From NCBI GenBank assembly GCA_963931865.1, contig OZ007510.1, forward strand, positions 5,350,407-5,414,406: 64,000 nt of DNA. Reading direction: 5' to 3'. Positions 1-32,000 of this stretch are shown here, in pieces. The stretch comes from Axinella damicornis. Lineage: Eukaryota; Porifera; Demospongiae; Axinellida; Axinellidae. Below the pieces are notes generated by a model that saw only the letters and a program-made list of their open reading frames with translations, ran no database searches and had not been told where the DNA came from. The stretch's first letter is position 1, and every line of letters begins with the position of its first letter. Both the position numbers and the translations under genes were made by a program.

Positions 1-1392
1 TCATCAACTTTTCCTTTGAGTGCTCAGAGGGGCTAAACATGAGGTTGAATGGGACATCCTTCCTACATATGTTGGTCAGAAGCTCAGTGGAAACGTTTTG
101 ATGGTCAAGGAGTGTTAAAACTGAGTGTTGAGAGAGGGTTGATCCTACAAGCTTTGGTCAGAACCTCAATGCAAAAAGTTGTTCAAGATTGTTAAAGGTG
201 TGTTTGAGTGATAATTATACTACTGGCATTGGTCACAGGTGCCATGGGCCCCTGAGTGGCTCAACAAGCTTTAGATTGAAGAAGTATTTTGTATGCAAGG
301 CAACTCATGCCTCCCCCTTCGCCATGCAATGATTTCATCCCCCATTGAACGATTTAAACACTGCTGAACATAAGTCCCCAATATAATTATATATTACTTG
401 CATTGGTCGGAAGCTCAGGTGAACTCAAGTGAGTTCAGTGATGATGTCATCACCATCCTCCGTTAATGTTAATGGGGCCCAGGACCTGCATGAAAACCTG
501 CTGCATTGGAGATGCGGCATTCCTGGGTTATCAAATCAAATTAACTCAAGTGAACATGTCAATGGCACAGTCTTGTTAATTGGTCCTTTTCTGATCGACT
601 CCTCACACACCACAAACATCTACAGAGATTAGAGGATCAAAGGGCACGCAGTGCAGAGGGACAAGTGTTTTGCTACATCCCTGAAGTAGGAACTTGGTTG
701 GAGCCCGATTCTGATTAGCTACTGCCAGTTTTCACAGAGGTAGCCTACTAGATTTATAAGGAATTGTTGGGAATATCGTGTGAAAGCCCTCCTCCACATC
801 TTCCCCTTTCATCCTCACGACATGACTTCTGGATATCCATGGAAGCATCCCTGTACAGTTTGGCTTTTGTATGTCCCTCTTCCATGTTTGTGTTGTGCAT
901 AGTGTCCGTTAGCAACAAAAATGAATGTGTCCCTGACAACTGTCTTGTTTTTCGTTTTTAACTCCTGTACATCTGCATCGAGTTTTGTGTGGGGACATGC
1001 AGGGTTGGCAATAGTGATCCAATGATTTTATCATGCGTGCATCAACAATTCTCCTATGTGTTAGTTCACATTATAACATGATCATAATGTGATTTAGTCT
1101 GTCAATCTGACTCTAATCATCCAAATGTTATTGTAACGACATGAATCAATGGTGATCTGATTCATTTTGTTTGCCAGTCACTCAGGTCAAGTTCGGTATA
1201 TTTTTTTGTTGATCAACATTTAATTGTTTTGAACAGAAGACCCTTTGTGATGGTGATTGTGTAATTGTTAATAACGAGTTTAGCAGACTTCTAATGGGTG
1301 TGATAGTATTAGGAGGAAATTAAGTTTATAACCAAAAGTGATACTGCTAAATTGATGGTTTCCAATGGCAATCTTAACATCTGTAGTTTTGT
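1..1392. other. Region left of CPSF2, no gene recognised
   Basis: I see no exon with recognisable protein similarity on either strand. The minus-strand 3' UTR of CPSF2 should start just left of 1393. The first 430 bases hold loose repeats of a TTGGTCAGAAGCTCA-like motif, near 71, 154, 229 and 403. Short open frames at 429-632 and 764-961 have no recognisable composition and look like chance. Confidence 0.5.
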
Positions 1393-21291
<19,899 letters not shown>

Positions 21292-21602
21292 CCTCCTTCA
21301 CTGGATTCGGAATCAGTGGCCTCGTTCCAATTTAGGGGGATTCCCCAAACATTTTACTGGCAAACGTCATGGTAACGTTAACCCAGCCAGGCTTTGCCTT
21401 CAACCATAGATAATTACGCTCTATTATCTATGCTTCAACCTTACATACTTGCTCTTGAAGCTAAGGTGTAATTCTGCCAACAATTAGGGATGACCAGCAA
21501 ATGTCCCCTAATTAACAATGATGACTTCATTATTGTAATGTGATACATAACTAGCGCACTCACAATCGTTATATGCACTATGCGTACTTTCTGTTGTTGT
21601 GG

Positions 21603-22910
21603 CTAACACTTAATGTTGGTGCTGAAACGTTGCATCTTCATTTTCTTCGTCCTGCATTGCCCATCTTCTCTGTCTTTTTTTCTCTTGCTAGGTGTCTTTG
21701 TTCCTCTTCCACCAGGAAAATGTCTCTGCAGTGAATTTACTTTCCCCTTTCCGTCCATCCTCATCTTGCTCTCAATCTCACAGGAAGGTTGCCAGATCAG
21801 TGCATGACACCCCATCCCTGATGCAAGGGCATCTGCTCTCTTGTTGAACTTATTCTGTACAATAATGCCCGCAGCTGATGAACTATGAAATGAACCAACT
21901 CGCTCGCCGCCCTTCAGATCAATTAGATCAACTGTTCTGGTTTGATCCAAGTCGCCCAAGGCTGGATACCTCCCAACTACACACAAGTCATCATAAATTG
22001 GGTGCCATGTTGCCTTGATGTCAGTGAGATGCTGAAAGTGTCTGTGAGGGTGCTCAACGACAATGGTGGGCTTGCACCAGTCATGCGGATCATACACTCT
22101 CATCTCACTGTTCTGCGAGGTTGTGAGAATACGGCTCCCATATATGGGGTCAAAATATGCAGAGTTCACCGGAGCACCATGATCCATAACAGCGACTGCA
22201 TTCCTATTGCATTTAGAACCTCTCGGAACTGCACCGGTTTGCAACCTCAACATTCTGATATCCCACAATGCAACTGAATGGTCAACTGAAGAGGTTGCAA
22301 GAGTCCAGCTCCTAGCTGGACAAAATTCCACATGTTTGATCTTCCCTTTGTGGAATCGGCTGTATTTACAGATCTTCTGGCCACTGGAATCCAAGAGGAC
22401 TGCATTTCCGACATTATCACCAACAAATATGACATTGTGCTCTCTTGAGAAATCAAAGCTACACCACCAAAACTGGATTTGCATCGTGTCCAGATACACT
22501 TCTGAGAGCTTGCCTTGTAGATCTTGCAACCGGAAGCATCCATCTATTGCAGCGGTGTAAACCAAAGAGGGGTTCTCAGGATGAAACTTCATCTCTGTGA
22601 TCGACCCATAACCACAGCCAATCCCCTCAATGAAGATATTTCTATTTGGCTCCTCATAGTTCCAGAGGAGTATGTCTCCAGCGTGAGAGGCCACTGCAAC
22701 AACGTTGTGGTAGGTGGGGTGCCACTCCAGGCATGTCACCCGCCTTTTGAAAGGACTGGCAGTCTTTGATATGTTCCACGTTGGCGTTTCCTCGAGAAAT
22801 CGCTCCCTTAGACACGTTCTCACGCCCTCTTGGCAGGATTCAACCGGCCCAAGTCTCGTTTTATCCAGCAAGTGAAGGAGAGAGGGCATGGGACTTGTAG
22901 TATGGTCCAT
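21603..22910 (-). CDS. DDB2: DNA damage-binding protein 2, intronless WD40 protein
   Basis: DDB2 is the lesion-recognising subunit of UV-DDB. It brings the CUL4-DDB1 ubiquitin ligase to UV photoproducts to start global-genome nucleotide excision repair in chromatin. The 435-residue frame is complete (human 427). Residues about 50-130 read ASPFKRRVTCLEWHPTYHNV then GDILLWNY and GSITEMKFHP. GDNVGNAVLL lies near 164-173. ALWDIR at 214-219 is a WDxR box expected to dock DDB1. HPHRHFQHL near 287-295 contains F292-Q293-H294, matching the hairpin that wedges into the damaged duplex in vertebrate DDB2. The C-terminal tail is lysine-rich. The gene has no introns, while every flanking gene has many. 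It shares a 110-bp promoter with MUS81. Confidence 0.96.
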   Translation of the reverse strand: MDHTTSPMPSLLHLLDKTRLGPVESCQEGVRTCLRERFLEETPTWNISKTASPFKRRVTCLEWHPTYHNVVAVASHAGDILLWNYEEPNRNIFIEGIGCGYGSITEMKFHPENPSLVYTAAIDGCFRLQDLQGKLSEVYLDTMQIQFWWCSFDFSREHNVIFVGDNVGNAVLLDSSGQKICKYSRFHKGKIKHVEFCPARSWTLATSSVDHSVALWDIRMLRLQTGAVPRGSKCNRNAVAVMDHGAPVNSAYFDPIYGSRILTTSQNSEMRVYDPHDWCKPTIVVEHPHRHFQHLTDIKATWHPIYDDLCVVGRYPALGDLDQTRTVDLIDLKGGERVGSFHSSSAAGIIVQNKFNKRADALASGMGCHALIWQPSCEIESKMRMDGKGKVNSLQRHFPGGRGTKTPSKRKKDREDGQCRTKKMKMQRFSTNIKC

Positions 22911-23020
22911 CTCGAGCTCGTCAACACGTGGTTTCCCGCCAAGTTACTGTGTTCTCAAATGTAATTGGTCAATTATTCGTGTTAACCCTTCGTGCACAAT
23001 ATCTCGTCTAGCAACACACA
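22911..23020. promoter_or_regulatory. Bidirectional promoter between DDB2 and MUS81
   Basis: Only 110 bp separate the two divergent start codons, so both 5' UTRs and both core promoters must fit here. Visible sites are a CACGTG E-box at 22925-22930, TTTCCCGCC (a match to the E2F consensus) at 22932-22940, and ATTGG (inverted CCAAT) at 22964-22968. I see no TATA box. E2F and CCAAT sites would fit S-phase expression of repair genes; that role is inferred. Confidence 0.8.
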
Positions 23021-26000
23021 ATGGCCAACCGGGAACCTGGGGGGACTGCAGCTGGTACTCGGCGCAAGAGGAGGCCCAAGAACGTCTGTCCCAATCCTCT
23101 GTTTGCGAAGTGGGTTGAGGAGTGGAGAGATGAAGCAAGAGAGAAAGGGATAAAGTCACAGTATTCGTACACCCGAGTATGGCTCCATGTATCAAACTAG
23201 AAGTACTGTACCTATTAGTCCTGCAAGAAGTACATGCAAGTACTCTACTGTAATATTAAAAGTAATGCACGCACATGCTTATTCATGCACTGGCTTCTAT
23301 CTAGTTGATGAAGCAGCCTGGTTCCCGGAACCAGGCTAGCGCTACAACTGAGTAAGCTCCAAACCCCAACGGCCGTTACCAAACTGGATCTCGAACCCTG
23401 TGTTCGGAGTCTGGTTACTGTACAAATAGCCACTTCAATCAGATTACGCACTATAATTTACCAACCATTTGACAACATGGGATATTGTATCATTAGAGTG
23501 TTGCTTCCTCTGTTGCAGGCACTCAACTCAATAATGAAGTATCCACTACCGCTCACATCTGGGCAGGAAGCCAAGATTTTGGATCATGTCGGTATGGAAC
23601 CAGACCAAGTTTTGTATCCATAGCATACACCATTGGTATAAGTAGTGGTGGACTAGCACCATTGATTCGCTTGGTTGCATAACCACAAGCGTGTATATAT
23701 TTCTGATGGCCATCTTTGCTCGTTGACTTTCCTTACCGATAATATCTACCCTTCTCCTGCAGGTGAGAAGCTGGCTAAGATGCTGGACAAGAAACTTACG
23801 GAGCACCTGGCCAGTGGAGGTAAGCTGCTGATTTCCTTGCATAGCTCGTACCAGGAGCCCATAATGGGAAGGAGCGTCCAACTTAGCATTATAGAAGTTC
23901 AGTCAAACAGTAGCAACCTAAGCATGCCCTTATTTTCTTATGCCATGCCCCTGACTGTATGATATCTGTGTTGTGCAACCTGTTATAGCATACCGGTACA
24001 TTAAACATCAATATTTGTGCTCTGGCTTTACTTCCACTATTAAATTCCAGGTACTCTTGATGGCGGGTCTGTCTCTCCTCCCCGCAAGAAAGCTAGCAAG
24101 AGAGCCAAGGTCTCCTCTGACCCGCCACTGCCTGATCTCTCCCTGGAGCTGACCCCCACCCCAGCTTCACGACCTGGAAGGACGTCATGTAACTCCCAGG
24201 ACTCTACCTCCTCAGCTGACGCACGCACACCTACCAGCAGTGGCAGTGGAAAGAAACCAAAGGCATGTGGTGGGAGCTTGTGTATAGTTGTTGCAGAGTT
24301 TGAACCTTCCTCTGGGTTTGCTCCTTTTCCGCATGACAATTTTTTCCTCTGCAAGATTTTGTGGTAGCTCAAAGGTGGAACAGCTATGCCTACATTTTAG
24401 TACCAAATTGAAAGTGTTTACATGGTTACTTCCGAACTTGCTGTAGTCATAGCTATGAAGCTAAGTGTGGTACGTGTAGCTTCAACCAAAATTTGATAAC
24501 CCTTGATCATCTGTCAACTGTTGATGGAGACCATTTAATTTAGCTGCTTGGTCTTGAGAACTATGATAAGACATCAAGTGGCTGGAAACAGTGACGGAAA
24601 GAATTTGCCTTGATTTTTATTTTTTGACTGTTTGCATTACGTTTGAAGTCTCTAAATGCCTTGCCTTAGCTAAGTTGCTGACCGACTGACTGACAAGACA
24701 GAAAAACTGATTGCTAATATAAACCCTACAGCACATGGGATAATTATGTGGCTAAGTATCCGTGTATGCATGACACGTGTTGTATGTATTTCTGCCCATT
24801 TCAGAGGAAGAGGACTGCAAGGGAGTATATTCCGGTCTACCGCTCTGGACCTTACGGCATCCTGGTGGCCTTGTACAAAGCCGAGCAGGTAGACAGTGTA
24901 TACATGTTATGTCCTACTCTCATGCCCAGCCACGGAAAATCTGTCTGGTAACTTTGGGGTCAGTTTTCTTGATACTCATTAAAAGATTCCACACCTTCGA
25001 ATTCACAGAGGAATTTTGAACTTGCCAATAGAAACGCCGTATTGTCAATTTTGAAGGTGGTGCTTCTGCTGGCCATGTGACTATATTACTGCGCACAATG
25101 GTGCCCTAGCGACTGTTGCTAGATGCAAGTGATGCAAAAAGCCGCTTTGATTACATTCCACGCTACACCGCTATGCCAAGAAAACTGACCAAAGTTACCA
25201 GACGCATTTTCCGCAGGTGTTTCCGGCTAGGTACGAGAAGTTGTGTCCAGCAACTAGTTGTTGACAGTATACATAATTATGATGTCATGTACAATCATGT
25301 GTTGGTACGTGTACATGAGTTATTTTGAGTGGGCCACAAGCTAACTGTTGGGGTACGCTCTCATCTTTGCAGAGACCAAGCTACTGTGGCTACCTCAACA
25401 AGTCACAGCTCCTCAGTCAGGCCCAGCCGTACTGTGACACTTCCTTCACTGTGGTAAGTAGAGAAATAATGTCTCCACATGATGTAATTACTATCTTAGT
25501 GAGCTGTGGTTCACAAGTAATCCATGTTTGTACGATGTGCCCCCATATGCAGCCAGATGAAGGATCGTACTACACCGCATGGAGTTCGATGTCCACTCTC
25601 ATCAAGAAGGGCTTTGTCAGCAAGGATAGACACCCACCAAGGTATGCTCTCATCAGCCACAGTAGCTTGGTCTCTACAAAGATGAGAGCATACCCCAACA
25701 ATATGCCCAGTTAGCGTATGGCCCACTCCATGATCCAATTAACTCATGTGCTTACGCTCATTGAAGTCCCTGCAGCTGTCCTTGTACCTTTGACATCACA
25801 CTCATGAGAAAGATACCAGGCCCTCAGTCATTCTTTTGGAAAACAATATGGGTCTGGGAACAAAACTATGTCATCATATCAGTGTGCTAGTATAAGTAGT
25901 TATTCTAGTGTGCAGTACTTGCTCTGCAGGTTCTCCCTGACCGATTCTGGGGTCACTCTGGCCATCCGGATGCTAAAGGGCAGCACCGCAGCACAAGACC

Positions 26001-29000
26001 AGGGTAGCCAGCAGTCACACGACCAGCTTAGCCAGCGGTCACAACCTCTCTCCAAAAGCACAGTGGTAGCTAGCGCCCGAAAGCCTCAGCTTCCCACAGA
26101 GAGCAAGAAGCAGAAGAAGACACCCCCCATTCTGCTAGGTATGGAACTATTGAGCCTGTTGCCTATCCAGCTGTACAGGAAAGCTCTCCAATCCATATAT
26201 CTACAGGCAGTTTTTCCTGTGCTGTATGAGCTCAAGCTTTGACTTGCATCCTGTTACCTGTAATTCATACCAGAGTATAATTATACCTAGAACAAAATAC
26301 ACTTTTTACATGAGCATTTACTGTAATTGCCAACTGGATAATGGAAATGTACTAGTTGGTTCTAGACTGCAAATGTACTTGTGACCATGTGTGCAGTGCA
26401 GTAGATATCAATACACCTTTTGGTCTCCAGTGGACAGCCCTCCTTCTAGCCCTTGCTCTGATGTAGCAGATCCCTACGTCATGAAAGACTTACAGGAGGC
26501 GGCGGTGTGCCATACCAGTGATGGAGAAGCAGGAGAAGAGAGTGAGATGGAAAGTCCTCTTGCAGCATAGTACGTCTGTTAATATATTCATGGTGACAGC
26601 TTAGGTAGTGAACTAGTAATCTCTAGTCACACCTAGTAATCCTATTGTAAACTCTAGTAATCCCATTGTAAACCCATTGTAAACTCTAGTAATAATCCCA
26701 TTGTAAACTCTAGTACTCTCTAGTAATCCATAGTAAACTCGACATTACTATCACATTGATGATTGAGTTTTCCTGGCTTGTAGCTTAATTTGGAGGACCT
26801 CCTTTGAACAAAGCATCATCATGATAAGAAGTACAGTGTACATTATCATCAGTCAGTCTCCACGAATCTTATGGTTATACATATCTGTGGGTCAAGAAGT
26901 TCCAAAGAAAAAATTAGTGTAGGCCTGGGATTGTGAGTGTAGTGTACGTAGGTTTCACCCTTCCATCTACTGTCTTACAGTGGGAGTCTGTCAGGGCCCA
27001 GACTGCGTTTCTGGTACGTGAACTCTACCGGGAACTGTGTCCAGAGCAAGGATGATGCTGCCGTGACATTTAATGGTTAGACATTACCATTAAATGGTTA
27101 GACATTACCATAGACTCCACTCTTATACATGTCTCCTTTTCCATTTGTAGAGACTGTCTCAGTTGGATTCCTGGTGAAGTGTGAGATGTCTCTTCTTGAG
27201 AGCCTGTCGGTTAGGTACACCCTGGACCCTTGCAGGTGCAGCCAGTGGTATACAATGTGTATTCCTGCAAGCATGCATGGGCACATTCCCACACTATCAC
27301 TTGCAAACAAGAGTTGATTCTGGGAATGGAAAAATATGTACATGTATCATGTGCAGTGGTGGTCGTATTTCCCTGCAGGAAACAGGAGGGACACTTTGTC
27401 TATGCCTACTTGTGCAATGACAATGCACCAGACTACAGTGATCCCCCAGAAACCGAAGAGAAAGTGATCAGAAGTGCGTTGCTATGTCCACCAATAGCCG
27501 CCCCCTTCTAAGACTCCTGGATTGGCCACTGAGTGGCCACTGATACTATCGCAACAAGAGTTATTCAGTGAAACCTCTCAATAGAAGACACATTGGGGAC
27601 AATATAAATGCAGGTGTTTTGTCCTTTGTAGAGAGGTTGTCCTCTTCGCAGAGGTTCAAAATGTATTATACTATGTATAGGGAAAACAATTATTTGGAAT
27701 CGTGCTTGTAGAGAGGTCTATTTGTTGCGTCCCTATCTCGGAGGGTCCACTGTTGGTGGTTTTATTGTATACCATTGACTCTCCTGCAGCTGTGAACAGA
27801 AATGAAGGCACCCTACCCTGCCAGAGAGAAAAGACTAGGACCCTCCCAGAACCGTCCATCATCCTCTCAGACAGTGACAGTGATATGGAAGTTGCTCCTT
27901 TGGCTGACAGAATTGGCCTCTCCAGAGACAGTTTGAATGGAAGAGTGAAAGCAGTTGGCAGAAATCCCACGACAAGTGATCAAAGACACTCTCAGATGGA
28001 TGCAGCTGTTCCTAGTGGTGTACAAGAATCCACAAGGTCAAAGGACAGAGACTTGCCGCAGAGTTTGACACCATCCCAGGCTGCCGGTTTGGCTGCCTTG
28101 AAGAGAATCCAGGGTTGCAACACATCATCTCGGAAGGGCTTCAGCTCTCCCCCTCCAGTCCTCGATTTGACAGTTGACGACTCAGACGGAGATGTACTCC
28201 GGGAAGATACTCGATTGCCAGTCAGTGGTGGCTCAAAACCCCGGAAGTACACATCAGTGAAAGTTGCTTCATCTTCTGAAGAGTCATCACACCGTACATT
28301 GTGTGACCTGACGTCCACAGGTGATGCTGGTACTGGTAGCACCTTCACTGCTTGTACAGAGGGTGGACGAAAGAGAAAGGGAGACTATTCTTTACACAGC
28401 TCTGGAAACAAGCGCCCAGCAAGGAGTGGAGATCCAAAGCTAGCAACTTCCGATGGACCATCCAGTGTTCGTCACCAGGCATCCTCTGCGAAGGCAGCGA
28501 GGAGAACAGATCAGACACCAAGCCTGTCCAGCACCACTGTGGGAAGAAGCGATGGTGGGTGTAGTTCTGCAAGATCACCTTCTGCGGTAGGTGGTAGCCT
28601 GACCCAAAGTGCCCTAGAAAAGCCAACTACTTCCAAAGGGTGAGTATATATTTGTGTATAGCAATATAGCATAATATTTATATGCATGTTGCTGCCATGA
28701 AATGTTGTAGTACAATACCGGGCCTGTACCTAGCAATGCCAAGTCCATTATGTTTACATCTAAATGTCTCATTTTCTTGCTTGTAGTTTAGACGCCGGTC
28801 AGAATGTCGACTTGAGCAATCCAGAGTTTGTGCTCAGACCAGGTTAGGGTCATGCCAATGTGTCATGTGACCACCATGTGTGAAACATCCCATCATTGGC
28901 ATTTCTGCAGGCCGATATGAAGTTGTTCTGTGTGTTGACAATGCCGAGTCCACTGCTAGCAGAAAGTAAGTGGCTCGACAGTGTTTCCCCCAAAGGGGGG

Positions 29001-32000
29001 TACCAGGATGTTCCCCTCTTTCCTGGCCTAATACCCTTTGATGTGGTCATTGGAATGCATTAAGTTCTTTATTTTTGGCCCCCTTCTCCTGTCAGCTTTG
29101 GGGGAAACACTAGGCACACATGAACGTGTGAAATTATTTATATTGTCATCCACACTTCTCTAGGTCCTCCGCTCATTTCAGAGGTCTGCTCTTGCAGGAC
29201 CTTGGCAAGAATGGTACGATACGGAGGGAGATGCAAAAGAAATGTGATACATTTCTATCTGCCATAATTCTTTGTTTCTGCAGGAGTGAAGTTTGATGTT
29301 AGGAAACTGAACGTGGGAGACTTTGTGTGGGTGGCAAAAGAGAAAGCAGTCCCTCTTCCTGGTCAGGGCAGTAACAGCTTCGGAATTTGAATGTTGACTA
29401 GCTCCTGTGAGCTGGCTTACATGGAAATTGAGACTCAAATTGTCCGCACATAACCATTAAACATACTAGCTAGTCTCGTCCCCTGTCCTGAGGCTTTGAA
29501 CATACCGAAATTACCTCTGTAATACACCTCTAAAGGATTCCATGATAGGGAACCTAATGAGTCATTCTGTCCAGGTAAGACAGTAGGGGAGTTATTGAAT
29601 AGAACTGGGCTCTTGTGTGTGGCATGGGAAGGATTCGGTTGCCAAAGTGAGGATGACTGGTAGCCCGTGTGAAAACATTTTGGTGTATCTGTACTCACTT
29701 GATTATGTTGTGTAGATTGTCCATAGCCTTTCTTGATTCCTCCTATATACATGCAGGCCAGCTGGGGATACCCCCGTCCCGGGAGATTGTTCTGGAGTAT
29801 GTGGTGGAGAGGAAGAGGATGGACGATCTTGATGGCAGTATCACTGATGGCCGTTTCCTTGATCAGAAGGTACTTTCTTTACCACGATTCCTCTGTGTGT
29901 ACACTACGAATCATTCACAGCTGCCAGAAGTAGTCTGTACATTCTGTTGCTATGCTCTCATCCATGGAGCCTTGGGACATCGATCCTTGTGGCACTCAGG
30001 CTGCTACAACCCAGGGCCCTTGACCTTCCAAACCCTAATCACACCAGCATCATTAGCATCGACTATAACTGCTGCGATTTTGGAGTGCAATTTGTTGGTT
30101 GAACTCTCCATTTCAAACACTCAAGGCTTATAAACAAGAAATCAGTTTTTGTGAATTTTGTGAGCAGGCAATTCGACATGTGCATGCTTAACATGTACAT
30201 CTGCACGTGCTGTGCAGTTTCGTCTAAAGCAGTGTGGTGTGCGTCACCCAGTGTACCTGGTGGAAGAGTTTGGCGGCATCTCCCACCTCAAGCTATCCGA
30301 GAGAGCTCTGGAGCAGGCTGTTGCTAACACACAGGTAGGTAGTAGCCTCGTTCCCAGGCCTCCACCCAGATTTTATCTCACGGCCATGGAGAAAATCGGC
30401 TGCGAGATAAAATCTGGGCAGAGGCCTGGAAACAAGGCTAGGTACGTAGGTAGTGTGTGCATCACGTGGGGAGCATATTATTTATTATTTCAATCCCGTA
30501 CAGATTATTGATGGTTTCTTTGTGAAGAGAACAAAAGACATCCGTGACTCTGTGGCCTATCTCACCATCATGACTAGGTCCTTGCAGCAACACTACTCTG
30601 TAAGTAGTGGCCTCAGCAGTACTGTTAGTAATCTCCTTCCATGTGGGCTGTAGTATGTAGTAACTGTTTTGTACGGTACCTCTGGCTTAGAGTTACAGGT
30701 TTGTTGCGACGGATGTGTCCGACAGTTGCACAGATATAAAACTTACTCGACATATGTGGCTTTGGGTAACAGTCTTCAAGCAAACAAAGTACTGCTGTCT
30801 TGACTGACAGAGAGCGCTACTAAAAGCCTCCATGTAGCCCTTTCTACACTGTTTGTACCTATTTCAATAGTCTACTATGTCCAAGTCGGATGACACAATT
30901 TTATTTGGTGACTAAAGAACTATGAATTGTGAAAGTAGATCTGTTCAATTGAGTTCAGCATGCAGGGGTAAGGGGGTAATAATCACTGCTTGCTCTGGGT
31001 GCACTAGCCAAGCCCCTGAATCCAAGTCATGACCATTACAACTAACTGTGTGGCAATCTGTTGTACCTTACATCATTCATTTGCTTTTGCCTTCGTTTGC
31101 CATGGTCTCTTACTACGTTATGCTTGGTCAAGCATAATAATGAAGTCTTTGCTTACGTACACCGTTAGAACAAGACCATCAAAGCCTATCCCTGGGATAC
31201 AGTGGTGCAGCTGAACAAGAGTGGAACTGCGAGGCATCCTGATGTCATCTGCTCCATAGCCTTCGACAAGTTCAATGAAGTGTCTGTGAAGAACAAGGTG
31301 ATATTCCTTTGCACGTTTATTTTAGGCACTCTTTCAGGCCTTTCTGGAGGAAGAGGAGTAAGTGTCTCCTCATGGTATAGAAAAATGAGACTATGCTCAT
31401 GAGTCACACAATACAATTCACAGGGAAAACTACCTGGACGGCCCGGGCACCGTCATCGTCCAAGTTGCTCTGTGATCGCACAGTCTTCTTGCCTGTTCAA
31501 GTCTGTGGTGGGAACATTCCTGCATAGACCACACCTACGGGTACTCCTCTAAGCAACAGACACAACAAATATGAAACTTCAAGTGTTCCCACCACAGACT
31601 TGAACAGGCAAGCAGATGGTGTTGATACAGAGCAACTCTGACAGTTATGGTGCCCGCTGTGTCAACAGGTAGTTTTTCTTGCTTGTGTGAGTGCTTCCCT
31701 GCTGATGATTGGTTGCTATCTCTCTCTGGTCTTAATGGCAGGTGCTGTCAGTGTACGAGATGTTTGGAAGGCATCTGATTGCTCTTCCAAACTTCTCTGC
31801 GGACAAAGCCGTTGCAGTTCTGGAAATATACCCCACAGTCTCACAGTACGTTTCTGCAGTATGAGAAAGCAAGTTTTGTGCTGTAGACTATGCCAAGTCG
31901 TAGTGTTTATCTTTAATTCTCCTCGTGTCCAGTCTGCGAGAGGCTTATCGCAAGTGTGAGACAGAATCAGAGCGTGAGACCTTGTTATCAAACATCAGAG

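Noticed and set aside
23330..23420. tRNA-like text with ATCTCGAACCC
   Set aside because: No acceptor stem pairing and no proper A box; it lies in MUS81 intron 1.
27702..28643. 313-codon frame as a separate single-exon gene
   Set aside because: From 27790 it is exon 13 of MUS81; acceptor, donor and phase fit exactly and the upstream part is intron.
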